Positions 20,692-21,796 of a stretch of 21,796 nt of DNA are shown in pieces. A program made the translations under genes and the position numbers. A model generated the notes under the pieces. It did no database searches and was not told where the DNA came from. It saw only the letters and a list, made by a program, of their open reading frames with translations. Each line of letters starts with the position of its first letter. Within the stretch, counting starts at the first letter, position 1. Source of the DNA: Fibrobacter sp. (GTDB taxonomy: Bacteria; Fibrobacterota; Fibrobacteria; Fibrobacterales; Fibrobacteraceae). Where the stretch lies: assembly GCA_017550445.1 (NCBI GenBank), contig JAFZOV010000146.1, forward strand, positions 1-21,796, given 5' to 3'.

Positions 20692-21796
20692 ATGGTTTTA
20701 ACCGTTTTCATTCTATACCTCTTGATGATGCTTGGCATCGGATTCTACTTTTCCAAGAAGGCGAACAGCCTGAATGCCTACTACCTAGGCAACCGTGGCA
20801 TGAACAAGTGGGTGGTCGCCATGTCCGCACAGGCCTCCGACATGAGCGGCTGGCTTTTGATGGGCCTCCCGGGCGCCATCTTCGTGAGCGGCTTTTCCGA
20901 AGCCTGGATCGGTATCGGTCTCGTGATCGGCACCTACCTGAACTGGAAAATCGTGGGTCGCAGGCTCCGCAAGTACAGCCACTTCTGCGGCGATTCCATC
21001 ACCCTCCCCGACTTTTTCTCGAACCGTTTCCGCGACAACAAGGGCATTATCCGCGTTATCGCCTCCATCTTCATTCTCGCCTTCTTCCTTTTCTACACCG
21101 TGTCCGGCTTTGTGGCTAGCGCCAAGCTCTTCGGAACCATCTTCGGCATGAACTACAACACGGGACTGATTCTCGGCGCCATCGTGGTGGTGAGCTACAC
21201 CTTCATGGGCGGCTTCTTCGCCGTTTGCTGGACCGACTTTATCCAGGCGACCATGATGCTCATTGCCGTCATCGTGATTCCCTCGATTATCATGACCGGC
21301 TCGGGCGGATTTGCCGCTACCATGGACGCCGTGAACGCCCAGAACCCCTACCTGATGAGCCTCTTCACCAACGCCACCACCGGCAAGTCGATCGGCCTTA
21401 TCGCCCTGATTTCTAGCCTCGCCTGGGGCCTCGGCTACTTCGGTATGCCCCACATTCTGGTGCGTTTCATGAGCATCAAGAACGCCGAAGAAATCAAGGA
21501 ATCCCGCCGCATCGCCATGACTTGGGTGACCGTTTGCCTCGGCGCCGTCATCATGATAGCCCTCCTCGGCCGCTACTACGTGGAAGCCCACGGCATCAAA
21601 GTGGACGACCCGGAACGTATCTTCATGATTCTCTGCCAGGCCCTTTGCCACCCGGCAATTGCCGCTATCCTCATGGCCGCCATCCTCGCCGCCATCATGA
21701 GCACCGCCGACTCCCAGCTCCTGGTTTCCGCGTCCGCTTTCAGTACCGACCTCTACAAGCACCTGTTCCGCAAGAACGCCAGCAACAAGGAAGTCA
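20692..21796 (+). CDS. putP: Sodium:solute symporter, PutP (Na+/proline) type, 3' end cut by window
   Basis: About 368 codons are present. The protein is a multi-helix sodium symporter of the SSS family, most like the proline carrier PutP. Diagnostic blocks are LGNRGMNKWVVAMSAQASD followed by MSGWLLMGLPGA (helix 2, sodium and substrate site), LPDFFSNRF, YTVSGFVASAKLF, SSLAWGLGYFGMPHILVRFM, and MSTADSQLLVSASAFSTDLY (the sodium-site helix 8). ATG at 20692 has AAAGGAGA (20676-20683) about nine bases upstream. The predicted product would import proline, or possibly a related solute, with sodium, matching the sodium-driven SstT in the same window. Promoter position is unclear: TATCTT at 20659-20664, just after the terminator, is one candidate. 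The missing C-terminus should hold roughly a further 100 or more residues. Confidence 0.9.
   Translation, partial: MVLTVFILYLLMMLGIGFYFSKKANSLNAYYLGNRGMNKWVVAMSAQASDMSGWLLMGLPGAIFVSGFSEAWIGIGLVIGTYLNWKIVGRRLRKYSHFCGDSITLPDFFSNRFRDNKGIIRVIASIFILAFFLFYTVSGFVASAKLFGTIFGMNYNTGLILGAIVVVSYTFMGGFFAVCWTDFIQATMMLIAVIVIPSIIMTGSGGFAATMDAVNAQNPYLMSLFTNATTGKSIGLIALISSLAWGLGYFGMPHILVRFMSIKNAEEIKESRRIAMTWVTVCLGAVIMIALLGRYYVEAHGIKVDDPERIFMILCQALCHPAIAAILMAAILAAIMSTADSQLLVSASAFSTDLYKHLFRKNASNKEV

Noticed and set aside
20785..21762. 325-codon minus-strand frame antisense to the PutP-type gene
   Set aside because: Rich in His, Gly, Glu and Asp from antisense reading of a GC-rich membrane protein gene; the plus strand shows clear symporter motifs.

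Overview
The window looks like chromosome of a Fibrobacter-type bacterium (Fibrobacterota, anaerobic plant-fibre degrader). The evidence is convergent: serine-rich linkers in secreted proteins, a lipoprotein that reads as the Fibrobacter succinogenes major paralogous domain (TIGR02145 type), a CE6 acetylxylan esterase and a GH74 xyloglucanase that both end in a type IX secretion-like C-terminal domain, and the anaerobic (ThiH) route to thiazole. Assignments rest on recognising motifs by eye; no search was run.

Layout. 1-1325 (minus): a cut-off SPOUT RNA methyltransferase downstream of a sugar-phosphate nucleotidyltransferase. 1407-3665 (plus): a large DUF748/AsmA-like envelope protein, followed by a hairpin-rich gap with a bidirectional terminator. 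3870-6904: a thiamine-thiazole locus, thiS-thiF-thiG on minus and thiH divergent on plus. 6916-8700 (minus): a long-chain acyl-CoA ligase. 8836-10077 (plus): the serine/threonine symporter SstT. 10216-12480 (plus): a membrane-anchored diguanylate cyclase and an unrecognised multi-pass membrane protein. 12624-17169: a hemicellulose block, GH74 and CE6, with a small lipoprotein on the opposite strand between them. 17147-17860 (minus): TrmO tRNA methyltransferase. 17987-20691: an AT-richer, accessory-looking stretch with an Rpn/PD-(D/E)XK nuclease, the TIGR02145 lipoprotein and a 446-bp gene-free, strongly structured region. 20692-21796 (plus): a sodium/proline-type symporter (PutP family), cut by the window end.

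How the parts work together. ThiS, ThiF, ThiG and ThiH together form the thiazole ring of thiamine: ThiF adenylates the ThiS tail, ThiH makes dehydroglycine from tyrosine, and ThiG condenses the parts. GH74 would cut the xyloglucan backbone and CE6 would remove acetyl groups from xylan, both probably exported through a signal peptide and T9SS. The remaining genes are mostly independent housekeeping or signalling units.

The most unusual signal is non-coding. Three gene boundaries carry four short arrays, each of exactly four degenerate 7-bp units (407-434, 4674-4701, 11614-11641, 11670-11697). Their sequences differ but their architecture is the same. One overlaps a stop codon, one overlaps the predicted thiG promoter, and two form an imperfect inverted pair. 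The second unusual signal is the structured region at 20246-20691, which ends in a strong terminator and could be a non-coding RNA or a mosaic of dispersed palindromes. A shared -10-like heptamer TATATTT precedes at least five genes, and its spacing suggests leaderless mRNAs for thiS and perhaps others. No tRNA, rRNA, CRISPR array or complete insertion sequence was seen.
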